NCBI GenBank assembly: GCA_947683625.1
Contig: CANTUR010000285.1
Coordinates: forward strand, 1,736,001-1,800,000
Source: Mallotus nudiflorus
Lineage: Eukaryota; Streptophyta; Magnoliopsida; Malpighiales; Euphorbiaceae
Length of the DNA stretch: 64,000 nt
Direction of reading: 5' to 3'
Shown here: positions 22,577 through 34,266 of the stretch, piece after piece
How the letters are laid out: every line of letters starts with the position of its first letter
Position numbering within the stretch: position 1 is the first letter of the stretch
Translations under genes and position numbers: made by a program
Notes under the pieces: model-generated
Told to the model about the DNA's origin: nothing
Database searches by the model: none
What the model saw: only the letters and a program-made list of their open reading frames with translations

Positions 22577-23223
22577 TAGAGCCTTGAGTTTCTTCTATGT
22601 TTATTTTTAGTATATGATACATGTTCATTTGATTTTTTTCTTCCTATTTTGAAAATTAATAATTAATTTATGAAATATTCATTAAATTAATTATTTGAAT
22701 TTTTAGCAAAATATATCCTTCCTTAAATAAGTCTATTTCATTTACTCTTTTATTTCTTCCAAAAATCCTTAATTAATTCTAATAAATGCAAATTAAATTT
22801 GTAAGGACTTAATTGTAAAACATTTTGGACCTAACTGTAAACTTTTCTCAAACTTTTCTTGACAGGACCTTGGTCCCACCCGAGACCAGATCATGTTCCG
22901 ATCAGGATATGATCTATAGATTCTGTGTTTTTACACATAACTCATCTTGAACAGATATGTCGATTAGGATGGGAGCATGTCTCAATCGGGAGATAGCTCC
23001 TGACAACATTAGGATTTCAAAAAAAAAAATTCAACTTTTTGACTCTCTAATCAAAATCAGGAACAATTTTTGAGGTTCCTATTTAGTTTAAATTCAAATT
23101 CTACACTATTTCTAACCCTAATTAAAATTCTCTTGCCTATAAATACCATTATATTCTTAATAGATTTTTCATCTCATTCAAGTCTTTTCTTTTCTCTACA
23201 TATTCTACAATTATTCTCTCCTC
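22577..23223 (+). promoter_or_regulatory. U3-like block and TATA box between pol and the extra ORF of element B
   Basis: Between the end of pol and the third ORF lies a non-coding stretch with palindromes of the same type as in the B LTR (centres near 22879, 22901, 22963 and 22985). A TATAAATA box follows at 23138-23145, then a pyrimidine-rich leader to the ATG at 23224. The order palindromes, TATA box, T-rich leader repeats that of the LTR, which suggests an internal promoter for the downstream ORF. This is inference from layout. Confidence 0.45.
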
Positions 23224-24020
23224 ATGGCTCTTAAGAAATCAAGAAAATCTCCTTCATCATCTCAACCTCCTCCTTCTAAAAAAGATAAGCCTAAGAGAAC
23301 TCATTCTCCTTTCTCATACTCTTCTTAAGAAATTAAGAAAAGAATGTCTGAATTTAAAAAAAAAACATTCATTCCCTCTATGTTCATGCATGGACTTACT
23401 CTTACGGCAATTGGATGCTATGATGAAGTGCAAGATCTTCTCCTTAAAAGTGGGATTTATGATTTTGCTTTATCACCTTTTCCATTTTACCCTTCTCTCA
23501 TCATTGAGTTTCTTTCTTCTTATACTATTTGTTCTGTCAAATTTGATGATGACAATCCTTACTTCTTAATGAGATTTAAATTGGGAGGGAGATATCGTTT
23601 TATGACCTATAAAGAATTTAACACTCTTTTTGGCTTTTCTCAAGAGGGACACATTCAAGTTAACCCTCATTGGCTTGCCTCTTGCTATTAGGATGATATC
23701 AAAGCTCTTAATGCTCCTCAATTCTCCATTGAACATTCTAAAGCTTCATTTATCAAATCTAAAGCACTTTGGTATGTTCATCACTTCATTATATACTCCA
23801 TTAATGGTAGAGCTCTCTCTAATGAAGCACTTTCTCTTGATGATATTTTTATTCTTTATTGTCTTCATCATAATGAGAATTTTACTTTAAGAAGGTTTTT
23901 ATAATGAAGAATTTGGCTAATTAGTGATAGTCACACCAGTGCAATTTGTATTGGTGGAATTATTACAAAGTTAGCTAAATTCTACAATATTAATCTTAAC
24001 TCTCTACCTTTTACCAAACC
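23224..24020 (+). pseudogene. Extra third ORF of element B, Athila-ORF1/plant transposon protein-like
   Basis: It begins ATGGCTCTTAAGAAATC, encoding a basic Ser/Lys/Pro-rich head. A stop at about 23326 is followed by the longest open part at 23344-23691. That part has YPSLIIEFLSSY, then LMRFKLGGRYRFMTYKEFN and LFGFSQEGH, resembling the domain of Athila ORF1 and other plant transposon proteins. A TAG at 23689 and later stops interrupt it. It is cut off at 24020 by the inverted gypsy LTR. Extra ORFs after pol are known in the SIRE group, but this one does not look like an envelope protein. Homology is judged by eye. Confidence 0.5.
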
Positions 24021-26095
24021 TGTCATGACCCAAAACAGGGGCCATGACCAGTGCTAGGGAATGGGAATTCTTTCGAATTTGGAACCCGTAGCAAGCCTTA
24101 AAAGAAAAGCATGCAATAAAATAAAATAAATAAAATATTATTTAGAGGAAATTAAATCTCAAATAATATAATAGATTCCTCATTCTGCCTTTAATAAAAT
24201 ATTATCACATCTCATATCATAAATAAAATCTTTTAATACTTCATAGAACCACTCTGAATTAAAAATCTTATACATGCACAAATACAAATACAAGTATCGA
24301 CAAAATCAAATACCACTACTACTGCAACGTTTAGAGTACAAAATAAAACTCAAGAGAGTGATTTACATAATAGGACCGGAGCGGAAGAAATCCGGCGGAC
24401 AGGTCTACTGCTGAGGTCTGAAGAAGAGGACTCTCCTGTAAAAACATCAACAGATGGGAGTCAGACCTCATTGAGTGAATTGTTATAATATATATACATG
24501 CATTACTAAATGTCAAATGCAGACAATCAAAAGTATATATAATAAATATATATACAGGCAAGTACACATAGATGCAAAGGAAATCATTTTTATAATAATA
24601 TTGAAAATCATCAGTTATGAAGGATCAAATAGAACCCTAAATGATAGCAACTTCAAATATCAACAGACATCACTCTAGCCATACAGGCTCACTTGTTTCC
24701 AAATAAATTCACTTAATCCTTACTGACAGTAGATTGGCCCCGAGACACTACGTCCACCGAGCTCTAGCAATCTGACCGTCAGTGTGATTGGCCCCGAGAC
24801 ACTAAGCCAACCAAGGTCCAGCAATCACACTTTTATTCACCTCACATAACAATCAAACCAATCAAGTTATAATTCACAAATAGGTTAGTAATTTAACCTA
24901 CAACCTATTATCGTACCGGTACGTACTCGGTCCTAGTGCTGCCCATTAGGAAGTATGTTCTATTAATATCCTTTATTAAAAATAACTCATTTCATTCATA
25001 AAATAATGATGCATGATATTATTATAAATAACATTATAAACCATATATATACTAGAAATATACCTAAAATAAACTAAGTATATTTCAAATATATATACGT
25101 AAAATCAATTCAAATAAATCATGAAATTTATTGAATTAAACCAATAATATATTTTAAAAGTAATCTAGATTTAATTAAAAAGAAAAACATGCATTTATTT
25201 CACAATATACCAAAAATATACTGAAAATATACTTAGAATATACTTAAGCATTTATTAAATCATTTATGCATAAATCTTACAATTAAAACACATATTTCTA
25301 AAACATGCAACCTAAATGCACGCATATATAAAATAACAACTCACAGTTGTGCGCTCCTCGAGACGGGTCCAACGGGCTTGGTCCACTAGGTCTCGGTCTC
25401 GGCGTAACTAACAATAAAATAATAACACGAAATCAGAATAATTCTAACTTAACTTCTAAATACTTGATCTAGGATTACTAATACATACAAAGAATAGGAA
25501 TTTGACCGAATGTCACGTTTTACGAGAATTCTACCTAAAATTTGACAGAACCTCCTTTGTAAAACGGACGTCTCTCTACTTAAAAAGTAAAGCCAGTCCT
25601 GCAAGAAAAATACACTTCGAATAAAATTCTCACAACTCCTCGGTCGGGATCCCAAACTGTAATTTCCACCGACTGAGGTCCACAATTCACAATAAAATAC
25701 AATAAAATATATTAAAATTCAAAAAATACCAAAAATGCCCTTTAAGTATCAAAATATAGCAATTTAAATATTCAAACACCAAAAGTAATTATTTTACCGA
25801 TATTTACTTAAAAACCCTAATAATAACATAATATTATTAAATTTGATATTTCTCAATAAATTCACAAATATTAATAAAAATTCGTTTTATAAATCTAAAT
25901 TACTTAATTAGTCCAAAAACATATTAAAAATTACTAAAAAACCATTTATTTACAAAAATAGTATATTATATTTAATTTGAAAATAATTTTTGAAAAGTAG
26001 TATTAATTAGTTAAAATTAGTAAATAATTTATAAAAATCATTTTTATACCTCAAATAATTATTAAAACCAATTAAATTTAATATTTAACCAAAAT
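24021..26095 (-). mobile_element. Truncated inverted Ty3/gypsy LTR
   Basis: TGTCATGACCC at the left edge is the inverted LTR end. The block aligns along most of its length with 7929 to about 10000, for example the shared ggtctactgctgaggtctg phrase near 24400. About 1 kb of LTR is missing: similarity stops at 26095, where plus-strand gypsy integrase sequence begins. No matching target-site duplication for AAACC (24016-24020) is found. Confidence 0.8.
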
Positions 26096-26958
26096 CAGAT
26101 TTGGATTTTAGTACGGCCTTCCACCCTCAGACAGATGGTCAGTCAGAGAGGACCATCTAGACGTTAGAAGATATGCTGAGGATGTGTGTAATGGATTTTA
26201 GGGGACAATGGGATTCACACTTGCCACTGATTGAGTTTGCTTATAATAACAGCTATCATGCTAGCATCGAGATGGCTCCGTATGAGGCACTATATGGTAG
26301 GAAGTGTAGATCACCTTTATGTTGGGAGATTGGTGAGAGGCAGTTAACGGGACCAGAGTTGGTGCAGATCACTTCAGAGAAAGTCCCCATTATACAGCAG
26401 CGATTAAAGACAACCTTTAGTAGACAGAAGAGCTACGCTGACCCTAGGAGGAAGGATGTATCCTTCATGGTTGGAGACATGGTGTTCCTGAAGGTGTCTC
26501 CAATGAAAGGAGTTATGAGATTTGGCAAGAAAGGTAAGCTAGCTCCCAGATACGTTGGACCGTTTGAGATTCGGTTTAGAGTGGGTGAAGTGGCGTATAG
26601 GTTGGTGTTACCACCAGAGCTATCGAGAATCCATCCTGTATTTCATGTGTCCATGTTGAGAAAATACGTCCCTGATCCATCTCACGTGTTGCAACCTTAA
26701 GCCGTAGAGCTTAGCGACGATTTGACTTACGAGGAGTACCCGGGTGGCGATTTTGGATCGCCAAATCCGACAGCTGCGAACTAAGGAGATACCGATGGTA
26801 AAGGTGTTATGGAGTAACCATTCTGGAGAGGATTGTACCTGGGAAACTAAAGCCGAGATGCGAGTTTCCTTCCCGTATCTTTTTCCTTCTTAGCTTTGTA
26901 ATTCCTCTTTTCTTTCTTTTCTTAAATTCGAGGACGAATTCATATAAGGAGGGGAGAT
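26096..26958 (+). pseudogene. Ty3/gypsy integrase C-terminal fragment (Tekay/Del-like)
   Basis: It starts inside the integrase core at STAFHPQTDGQSER, with an in-frame TAG at about 26158 where Gln is expected. The open part 26173-26700 contains WDSHLPLIEFAYNNSYH, GRKCRSPLCW, LKVSPMKGVMRFGKKGKL, YVGPFEI and LHPVFHVSML-type sequence. It ends with a TAA in place of a Gln codon. The chromodomain-like end (LTYEEYP, then a frameshift to ...CTWETKAEMR) continues to about 26880. This arrangement and the LRKYVPDPSHV wording fit the Tekay/Del lineage. The 5' part of the element is absent. Confidence 0.88.
26946..26958 (+). other. Polypurine tract of the gypsy element
   Basis: AAGGAGGGGAGAT immediately before TGTAATACCC, at the junction of pol and 3' LTR. 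Confidence 0.75.
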
Positions 26959-26963
26959 TGTAA

Positions 26964-27004
<41 letters not shown>

Positions 27005-27142
27005 TTTGAATAAAAAGGGACATAATTTTTCTCAAATAGTACTAGTAATATTTATTTTTGCATTATATTATAGTATAATTGTGTTAACATTATATTTTAG
27101 GTTGAATATTGGTTTAAATGTGTATATCTATTCATATGTATG

Positions 27143-27180
<38 letters not shown>

Positions 27181-27324
27181 TGTACACTAATAAATACTTG
27201 AATACACCTGTATATATATTTATATATATGGTATATATGTAGTATAATTATATATAGTTATAATATAGTATATATAATTAGTAGTTATAATATAATATAG
27301 TTATAATTAGTGGTTATAATATAG

Positions 27325-27378
<54 letters not shown>

Positions 27379-30192
27379 TATAGATATAGATTTAGAAACC
27401 ACCAGAACCCGTAGAAATCAAATCCCTTATCACTGTCTGCCACCCCCGTCCTCTTCTGTCACTGTGCCACCTTCCTCTTCGCCTGAGAGCGCCATTGCCG
27501 CCGTGTGTAGAGCTTGCTGGAGTGTTGCAGTAGCTGCCTTCCTTCTTCCTTCTTCCTCGCGAAGCAGCTTCTTCCTCTCCTCGCGCAACAACAGCTCTGC
27601 ATCCTCTCATTCTGCCCAGCTTCGACTTTCTGCCCGTGCCATTTCCTGGTGGTGTCAAGCTGCCCTCTGCCTCCGCCTGAGTAGCTCCATCTCCCCTATC
27701 TTCTCCGATGACAGAAGGTTCCTTCCCCTCCCTCTGTTCCGTCCAGCATCTAGGTGGTGAGTAATGCTCACCCGATGCCTTCATTTCTTCCTTGATCTTG
27801 AAATTTCCTTCGGTTGAGTATCTATATAGGGTGTGGTTATGCTATGAGGAAGATAATTGCTCATTTGAATTATTTTTGGGAATTATTTGAATTTTCAGAA
27901 TTTTGTTTGAATTTTTGCCATTTTAATTACTTGATTTAATTTTATTCTTAAGTGAATTAGTGATTAGGTTAAATATAGTTAAGTGTTTTTGAGTTTATTA
28001 ATTTTATTTAGGGTTTTAGAAATCTTGGAGTTAATTATAGATTTTATAAAGTTTAGGTATTTAATTAATATTTATGTTAATTTCGAAATTTATTGTTAAA
28101 TAATTATAAAATTTTAATAATTGAGGTTATTATTATTTGTTGTTAATTTTAGAACTCAAATTATAATTTTTGAGATTTATATACTATTTTTATAAATATA
28201 TTTTGAGTTTATGCCAAATTTGATTTTTGGTTAAATAATATTTTGGGAGAAAATTTTTGGTTGATTAAATATTTTAATTATATTAGGGAGGTTTATTTTA
28301 AGAAAATAAATTTTTTGGCATGATTAAAGAATTTTAAGGAATTAATCTAGTATTAAAAGCACATTATGTAAATTGTGTATTTTAGGGGGGGGGGGGTTAA
28401 AAATGTAATTTTACCCTAAATATGATGTATATATATATATATTTTAATTAGTTTTATTAATATTTAAAGGGTTTAGATAATTTTTACAAATTAATTGATA
28501 TAATTTCCTAGTAGTGTAAAATTTTAAATGCCAAATTCCCAATATCTATATCTATATATATATATATATATATGTAAACATATAATGCATTACAAAGGTT
28601 TTTAATTTGGATAATAATTATAATTATATTGTGGGTGATGGAATACAAATTTAATTGTTTAACTTTGAATAATTAAGATTTTAAATATGCTATTTATTTT
28701 AGTATGTGTGTAACTGGAGAAATAAATATTATTAATTTTGATATTTGTCTGAGTTGTGATCTCGGTCGGGGCAAATTGTAGTTTTGGAAGCCCGACTCGA
28801 GTGTGGGTGTTTGTGATTATTGGAAGTGCATTTTCTACGCAGGTCTGACTCTACCTTTGGTAGAGAGATGTCCGTTTTACAAAGGAGACTCTGCCGAAAT
28901 TTTGATAGATTTTCTTGTAAAACATGATACTCATAAAATTCCTACCGTTAGTTAGGTTAAATCCTGTCTGTCGAGTCTCGTCCGATTTTCCTCGAGTCAG
29001 TTTGGAATTTTATTATTTTGTTGATTTATGATTTCGATTCCTTAGTCATGTTTTAAAAGTCGATTCATTATTTTTCTTTTAGAGCATATCGGAGCAGAAG
29101 CTGTGAGACCGAGGCAGACGCGTGGTCGTCAGCCTTCGCATTCATCCTGTAAGTCGATAAAATGATCTGTGCGTATATTTTATTTAAAGATGCATGCGCT
29201 CATATTTTTGTGTTATTATTATATGATTTATTTAATTTAATGCTACTATTTAAAGTTTAAATGCATTTTATTTATTTAAAATCGATTTGAGAAATTTTGG
29301 TAGAACGGGCTACCTGGTGGGCTTCACCAGGACTATGTGCACATGGTAGAGATTGAGAGATGGATCCGTAATATATATGTTTGGTTAATGTTAAACTGGG
29401 ACGGGTGCCTCGGTGGAAGCCTTTGCTCTCGGGGACCGCCAGTGATTGAAAAGTTAATACTGGACTGGGATGGGTGCCTCGGTTGATGCCTTGCTCTCGG
29501 GGACCGCCAGTGCCATATATTTGGAATAAGTGAATGACTACGGCTTGGTGCCTTTGCTCTCGGGGACCGATAGTTTAGTTGGAATAAGTGGGCCTAGTTG
29601 GCCATGTAGATTGTTGGGTTTAGGGTTCTACCGAGATTTTTCAAAAGTTATAAATATATATATATTATAGATTATTTTCGCTATAAACATATATAGTTTT
29701 CAAAAAGGTTTTCAAACCGTATAGCTCTTTTTGTTGACTTACTCAGTGAGGTTTGATTCCCCTCAATTTATTTTTTTCAGGAGCTTGGGATTTCGACCTC
29801 AGACTACCTCCACGCCGGGTTTCTTCTTCATCGGCTATTTTATGTAGGTCATTGTAAGCTGTACTGTGTTAATCTAGGTTGCTGCAGTAGTATATATTCT
29901 AAGTATTTGTATGGTTTAAACATAATTGTGTAGTTTATTTGTGTAAACCACGCTTATGTATAAGATTCAATTTGATTTATAATATGAGATGTTGAAACAC
30001 ATTATTATTTAAACAGTTGAAATTGTGTAATTTGAGAAAAATCAGTTTGATGATGTGTTCTATTTTAAAATAAAGTTTAAAATATGAATGGTTTTATTTT
30101 TCTTTTCTTTTAGGCTTACTGTGGGTTTCGGGGGCTTTAAGCCTACCCATTCCTTAGTGCCGGTCACGTGCCCTCGGGTTTAGGTCGTGATA
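26959..30192 (+). repeat. 3' LTR of the Tekay/Del-like gypsy element
   Basis: About 3.2 kb, beginning TGTAATACCC and ending GGTCGTGATA. It matches the solo LTRs at 5968-11988 and 7929-11057, for example the ctcggtcggggcaaattgt region near 28760 and the minisatellite at 29392-29570. Long (TA)n runs lie at 26971-27001, 27149-27178 and 27318-27376, and a G run at about 28386. A GC-richer leader-like patch at 27410-27770 gives open frames on both strands that are not genes. Confidence 0.85.
29392..29575 (+). repeat. LTR-internal minisatellite, about 68-bp unit
   Basis: Three diverging copies of a unit containing ggtgcctcggt, gatgcctt and gctctcggggaccgccagt. The first two copies are 68 bp apart. 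Equivalent arrays sit at 11130-11330, and in inverted form near 8645-8720 and 24725-24815. Confidence 0.75.
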
Positions 30193-31940
30193 ATATAAAT
30201 AACAATATTTCTATTAACATAATTGATGAAACAAATTCCATTATATGTAATAATATCAAGACTATATATATGTCAAGACTATAAGTTATTAATGTAATAT
30301 ACAATTGACAATACTAATTCATACTAAAGTTTAAAGATATATATTTTATCATTGGATATACAATTCAAGTGACATTGCCAGCAATAACTTAAATGTTTAT
30401 AAATAATTATAATTATAATTCACCAAAATTATATATAGATTTATATCAACATAATTGATAATACTATCTTATACTAAAAATATATAATTCTATTATATGT
30501 AACAATAATATTATCTTACATTAAAGATATATAATTCTATCATATGTAATAATATCAAGACTATATATATATGTCAAGAATATATATGATTAATACAATA
30601 TATAATTGGCAATACTAATTTACACTAAAATTTAAAAATATATAATTTTATTATGGATATACAATTAAATATATCAAGACTAAATATTATGAAACATGTT
30701 AATATATGTTTAAATGGGTTACGTGTTAATGGTGTCACCTTTTTACTTAATGTGTTTATATATGTTTAAACAGGTTAACTAGGTTAAGTCCATTTAGAAA
30801 CAAATTTTTTCGTGTTTTAAATGGGTTGTCCCATTTATGACTCGATTCTGTTTATACTAAACCAACCTGTTTTACTTCATGTCATATTGGGTCGTTTAAA
30901 TGGGTTGTGTTATATATTGCCAACCCTATACAAAATAGAGCTTAGTATCAGAACACCTCTTTAAGCAAAATGACAGGTAATTATTGAAAAATTTGATTGT
31001 GATACTGAAAATCAAACTTGAGGATGCAAATTTACTTTAGAAGGACAATAAGATGAAACTAATAGTTGGTGACTTATAAGAAGACAATTTAACTGGATTA
31101 ACTAATGATACTACTACTTTTTGCATGAATGTACCAAACACTTCAAGATTGCCTGTACTTGTGTTTTGCAAGTCACATACATGTTTGTAAAGATATTAAA
31201 GTGATGGATGTTTGAGCCCACTCCTTCCAAAAACTAACAAATCTAATACTATAATAACTGAAGACCAAGATTTTCTTTTAGGGATTCTTTTTTCATAAAT
31301 GGCTCAAAATAAAACCAAAACAACAAAAATAGCCTAAATGGTTTAAAATTACATATGTGTCCTATAGCGTAAAAATAATTACGCGCTTGCCCCAAGATTG
31401 TTCTTTTCCATTTTCTTCTTAATCTCTTCGATCTTCTATTTCCTTCTTAATCTCTTCGATCTTCTATTTTCTTCTTATTCTCCCAACCATTGACCTTATT
31501 CAAGCACTAAATCATCTTCTCTTTCTTGGTAAGTTATCTTGATCTTTTCCTTCTTCCTATTTGATTTTGATATGATTCACCATTCTTGATATTGAGTTTT
31601 TAAAGAATGCTTCTGTTTCTTACTTGTTTAATTTGGTATTTGATTCATCAATGGATGACCTCACAAATGTGCAAATGCTTATGTAGACAAATATATAGTT
31701 TAATTAATTTGAATTTGCTCTTCTATTTTAAAGTTCTCTCTAGATCTAGATATAGGATTTTCACTAAATCTGATTTACTATAATTAGGTTCAAAAGATTT
31801 GATTCTCTTATACTTGATGTGCATGAAACTATTGAGAATAAATTATTAACAACAAATTTGATGTTGATTTGATCATGTCTTTTTTTTGTTATTACTTGGG
31901 TTTGATTTGATTATTTTTCTTTTTCTGGGTTTTGATTTAG
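30193..31940. other. AT-rich spacer with a ~300-bp offset duplication
   Basis: No gene is evident. The phrases around 30225-30365 (nnnatatgtaataatatcaagac, tacaattgacaatac) recur at about 30525-30665. The end (30690-30930) is a non-coding repeat related in inverted form to 16113-16340. At about 31400-31480 a pyrimidine-rich 28-bp phrase is duplicated. This last part could be the leader of the stress-protein pseudogene that follows. Confidence 0.5.
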
Positions 31941-32717
31941 GTGTGAAGAATGATGTTGTTTATAAGATGGCTCAAGGTCTTATGGAGAAGCTTGCTGTGG
32001 AGGCCTTCTAGGTTGCTATGGTGAGTGAATTAACATTACTACCTTACTTTTCATTTATTATTGTTTTCTTCCAATTTTGAATTGGATTATTTTTTAGTTT
32101 TCGATAAATTACTTGATTTTTAGTTGCTAAAATTTTGAGATCTAAGTAAAGATAATGCTATAAATTAAAATGTTCAAAATTGAATGGTATCTTACCTTGG
32201 GTTCATCTTTTGGATTACATTTATTACAGGCTTGGAAGTTGATTTTACACTATGGCTTCACCTAATTATTGTCATAAAGTAGAATTGTTATTCACGGACA
32301 ATTAATGTTTTTATTTTCATAGAACTTGTATAGCATCTATTTTCTCGAGACTTGAACTTGAAATCTTACTATCTTATTTAGGATAAAAAAATTTTGCCAC
32401 TTAAATCAACATATGTTGGTAAAATGATTTGATTAAATATGGTATTAGAATCTAATAATTATATTTAATTTATTGAGAAATAAAATATGTATATGAGAAA
32501 TCTATTATGCCCCATATCACATGTTTTGTTGATGGGTATGGAATAGGTGAAGAGCATAGCTCGAATTGTGGAAGGAGATGCAGGTAAGGTTATTTGCAAA
32601 GAAGCAGAAAGGGTAAGGCCTGTAGGTAAGGTTATTTGCAAAGAAGCAAAAAGAGTAAGGCCTGTAGCTGTGGTAATGGGAACAAAAGGCAGACTTAGTG
32701 CAAAGTTGAAAGGAAGT
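31941..32717 (+). pseudogene. Universal stress protein (UspA-domain) pseudogene fragment
   Basis: Two exons are recognisable. The first (31941-32020) follows a ttttgatttag acceptor and reads KMAQGLMEKLAVEAF, then a TAG where a Gln codon is expected, then VAM before a gtgagtg donor. The second (32547-32717) reads VKSIARIVEGDAGKVICKEAERVRPV and later VVMGTKGR and KGS before gtaagt. This is the ATP-binding C-terminal part of a plant Usp protein. A 42-bp in-frame tandem duplication (32583-32624 and 32625-32666) repeats GKVICKEAERVRPV. The first and last exons are absent, so it cannot be functional. Confidence 0.8.
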
Positions 32718-33326
32718 GTAAGTAAATGTTACTTTAGTACCCGCTTAAGTTTGACAACTGCATTTTGAATAGGTTAATTGATTTGTATAATGTTAAAATT
32801 GGCCCTTGTAAAAAATATTCGCCTTATTATGTTATTAATTGGAAATTTAATTTTTTAGTGCTTTGTCTTGATGTTCAAGAGGGTCTTATTCTGTCAAGTA
32901 TCAAATATGGACTAACCAATTTTTGCATATATAGAAGGTGGCTTTTTATTATTATAGAAGGTTGAACAAGAATTCAGATAAAGGACATGTTGCATGGAGT
33001 GAATTAGTTTTGTATAAATATTGATTAAGTGATAGAACTTTAGTGATTAAGAACCTAAACAAGTTTAACTTGTTTTTGCATTTTCTTTTATAATTTTTTA
33101 ATTCAATTGCGAATAGTTTTGTATTATTCTCTATTATTATTGGAAACCCAACATAAACTAAAAAGCAACAGAAATTAAAAAAAAAAAACTATAGCAACAT
33201 GCTTAATACTATGTTCACCAAAAACATCATATTGGTTAGAAAGAGACATAGAATCATCCTTTTTAACAACCTATTAAAAAAAAAGTCACTCATAGACAAT
33301 ACATATATATATATATATATATATCC

Positions 33327-34185
33327 ACTCAAACAACATATATCTTTTATAGCAGAATCAATAACAATAAAAAGATGATTAACATCATTAAATATAGTCT
33401 ATTCACCCTAAAAATAAAACAACATATCAAAAGTAAAATTAGAAACCAAAACGAAACCAAAAGGATACTAAATTAATATAACAAAAAAACACACATCTCC
33501 ACTCAAAAAACAAGCAGCTTTTAGAGCAGAATCAAAACAATAAAAAGATTATCAATATCATTAAATGCAGTCTCTTTACCCTAAAATAAAACAACACATC
33601 AAAAGAAAAATTAGAAACCAAAATGAAACAAATAAGATACTAAATTAATATAACAAAAAAGGACACACCAAATTAGAATCCTTCAACACTTCATCACCAT
33701 CATCACCATCTTTAATAAAACTATCTTTAGTATTGGAATTAAAACCAACATCCTCAGACAATTTCTTATCACCTATAAAGCAAAAATACAAAACAAAGTA
33801 TCGGAAACCAAATAAAAACCAAAAAGATACAAAAATAATAAACAAAACATACCCTAACAAAATCCTTTAACTCATTACCACCACTAATAGTTTCATCAAA
33901 CTCTGAATCATAAACACCATTTTCACAACCAGTAACATCTCCTAAATTAAAACTAGAAGCACTAAAAGCGCATTCTCCTTTCTCTGCTCTTTTAAAACAA
34001 GATAAAAAACTAAAAGTAAACAAAAAAGTAACAAAATTAAATACTTGCTACCTAATGAAAGAAATCCTTTAACTCATAACCACCACCAACAATTTCAACA
34101 AACTTTGAATCATAAGTATCATTTTTACAACCAGCAATATCTCCTAAATCATAGCTAGAAGCACTAAAAACACATCCACATTTCC
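33327..34185 (-). pseudogene. Unrecognised minus-strand series of repeated exon-like cassettes
   Basis: I do not recognise this gene. On the minus strand, open segments bounded by AG acceptors and GT donors recur: 34052-34185, 33853-33983 and 33669-33772, then two more at about 33499-33580 and 33327-33410. The first two encode the same module (FSASS, LGD, GC.N, YDS.F, GG.ELKDF) although their DNA has diverged. The last two share FND, LFIV and a Ser-Gly end. The introns are T-rich and also similar to each other. A stop in the cassette near 33405 and missing ends suggest a decayed gene built by tandem duplication. It is acidic overall. Confidence 0.35.
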
Positions 34186-34266
34186 CTGCACTTTTAAAAT
34201 AAGAGCAGAAACTAAAAGTAAACCAAAAAGCAACAAAATCAAATACATGCTACTTGATAAAAAAAA

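Noticed and set aside
22577..23223. Interpretation of this block as the 3' LTR of element B
   Set aside because: It shares only the palindrome array and TATA layout with the 5' LTR. The rest differs, no TG...CA borders fit and an ORF begins directly after it.
27392..27784. Overlapping 130- and 98-codon open frames on both strands in GC-rich DNA
   Set aside because: They lie inside the gypsy 3' LTR, in a GC-rich leader-like patch. Open frames on both strands are a composition effect, and no conserved protein is visible.
24021..30192. One complete gypsy element with two LTRs
   Set aside because: The two LTR pieces face opposite directions, the left one is truncated, most of gag-pol is missing and there is no matching target-site duplication.
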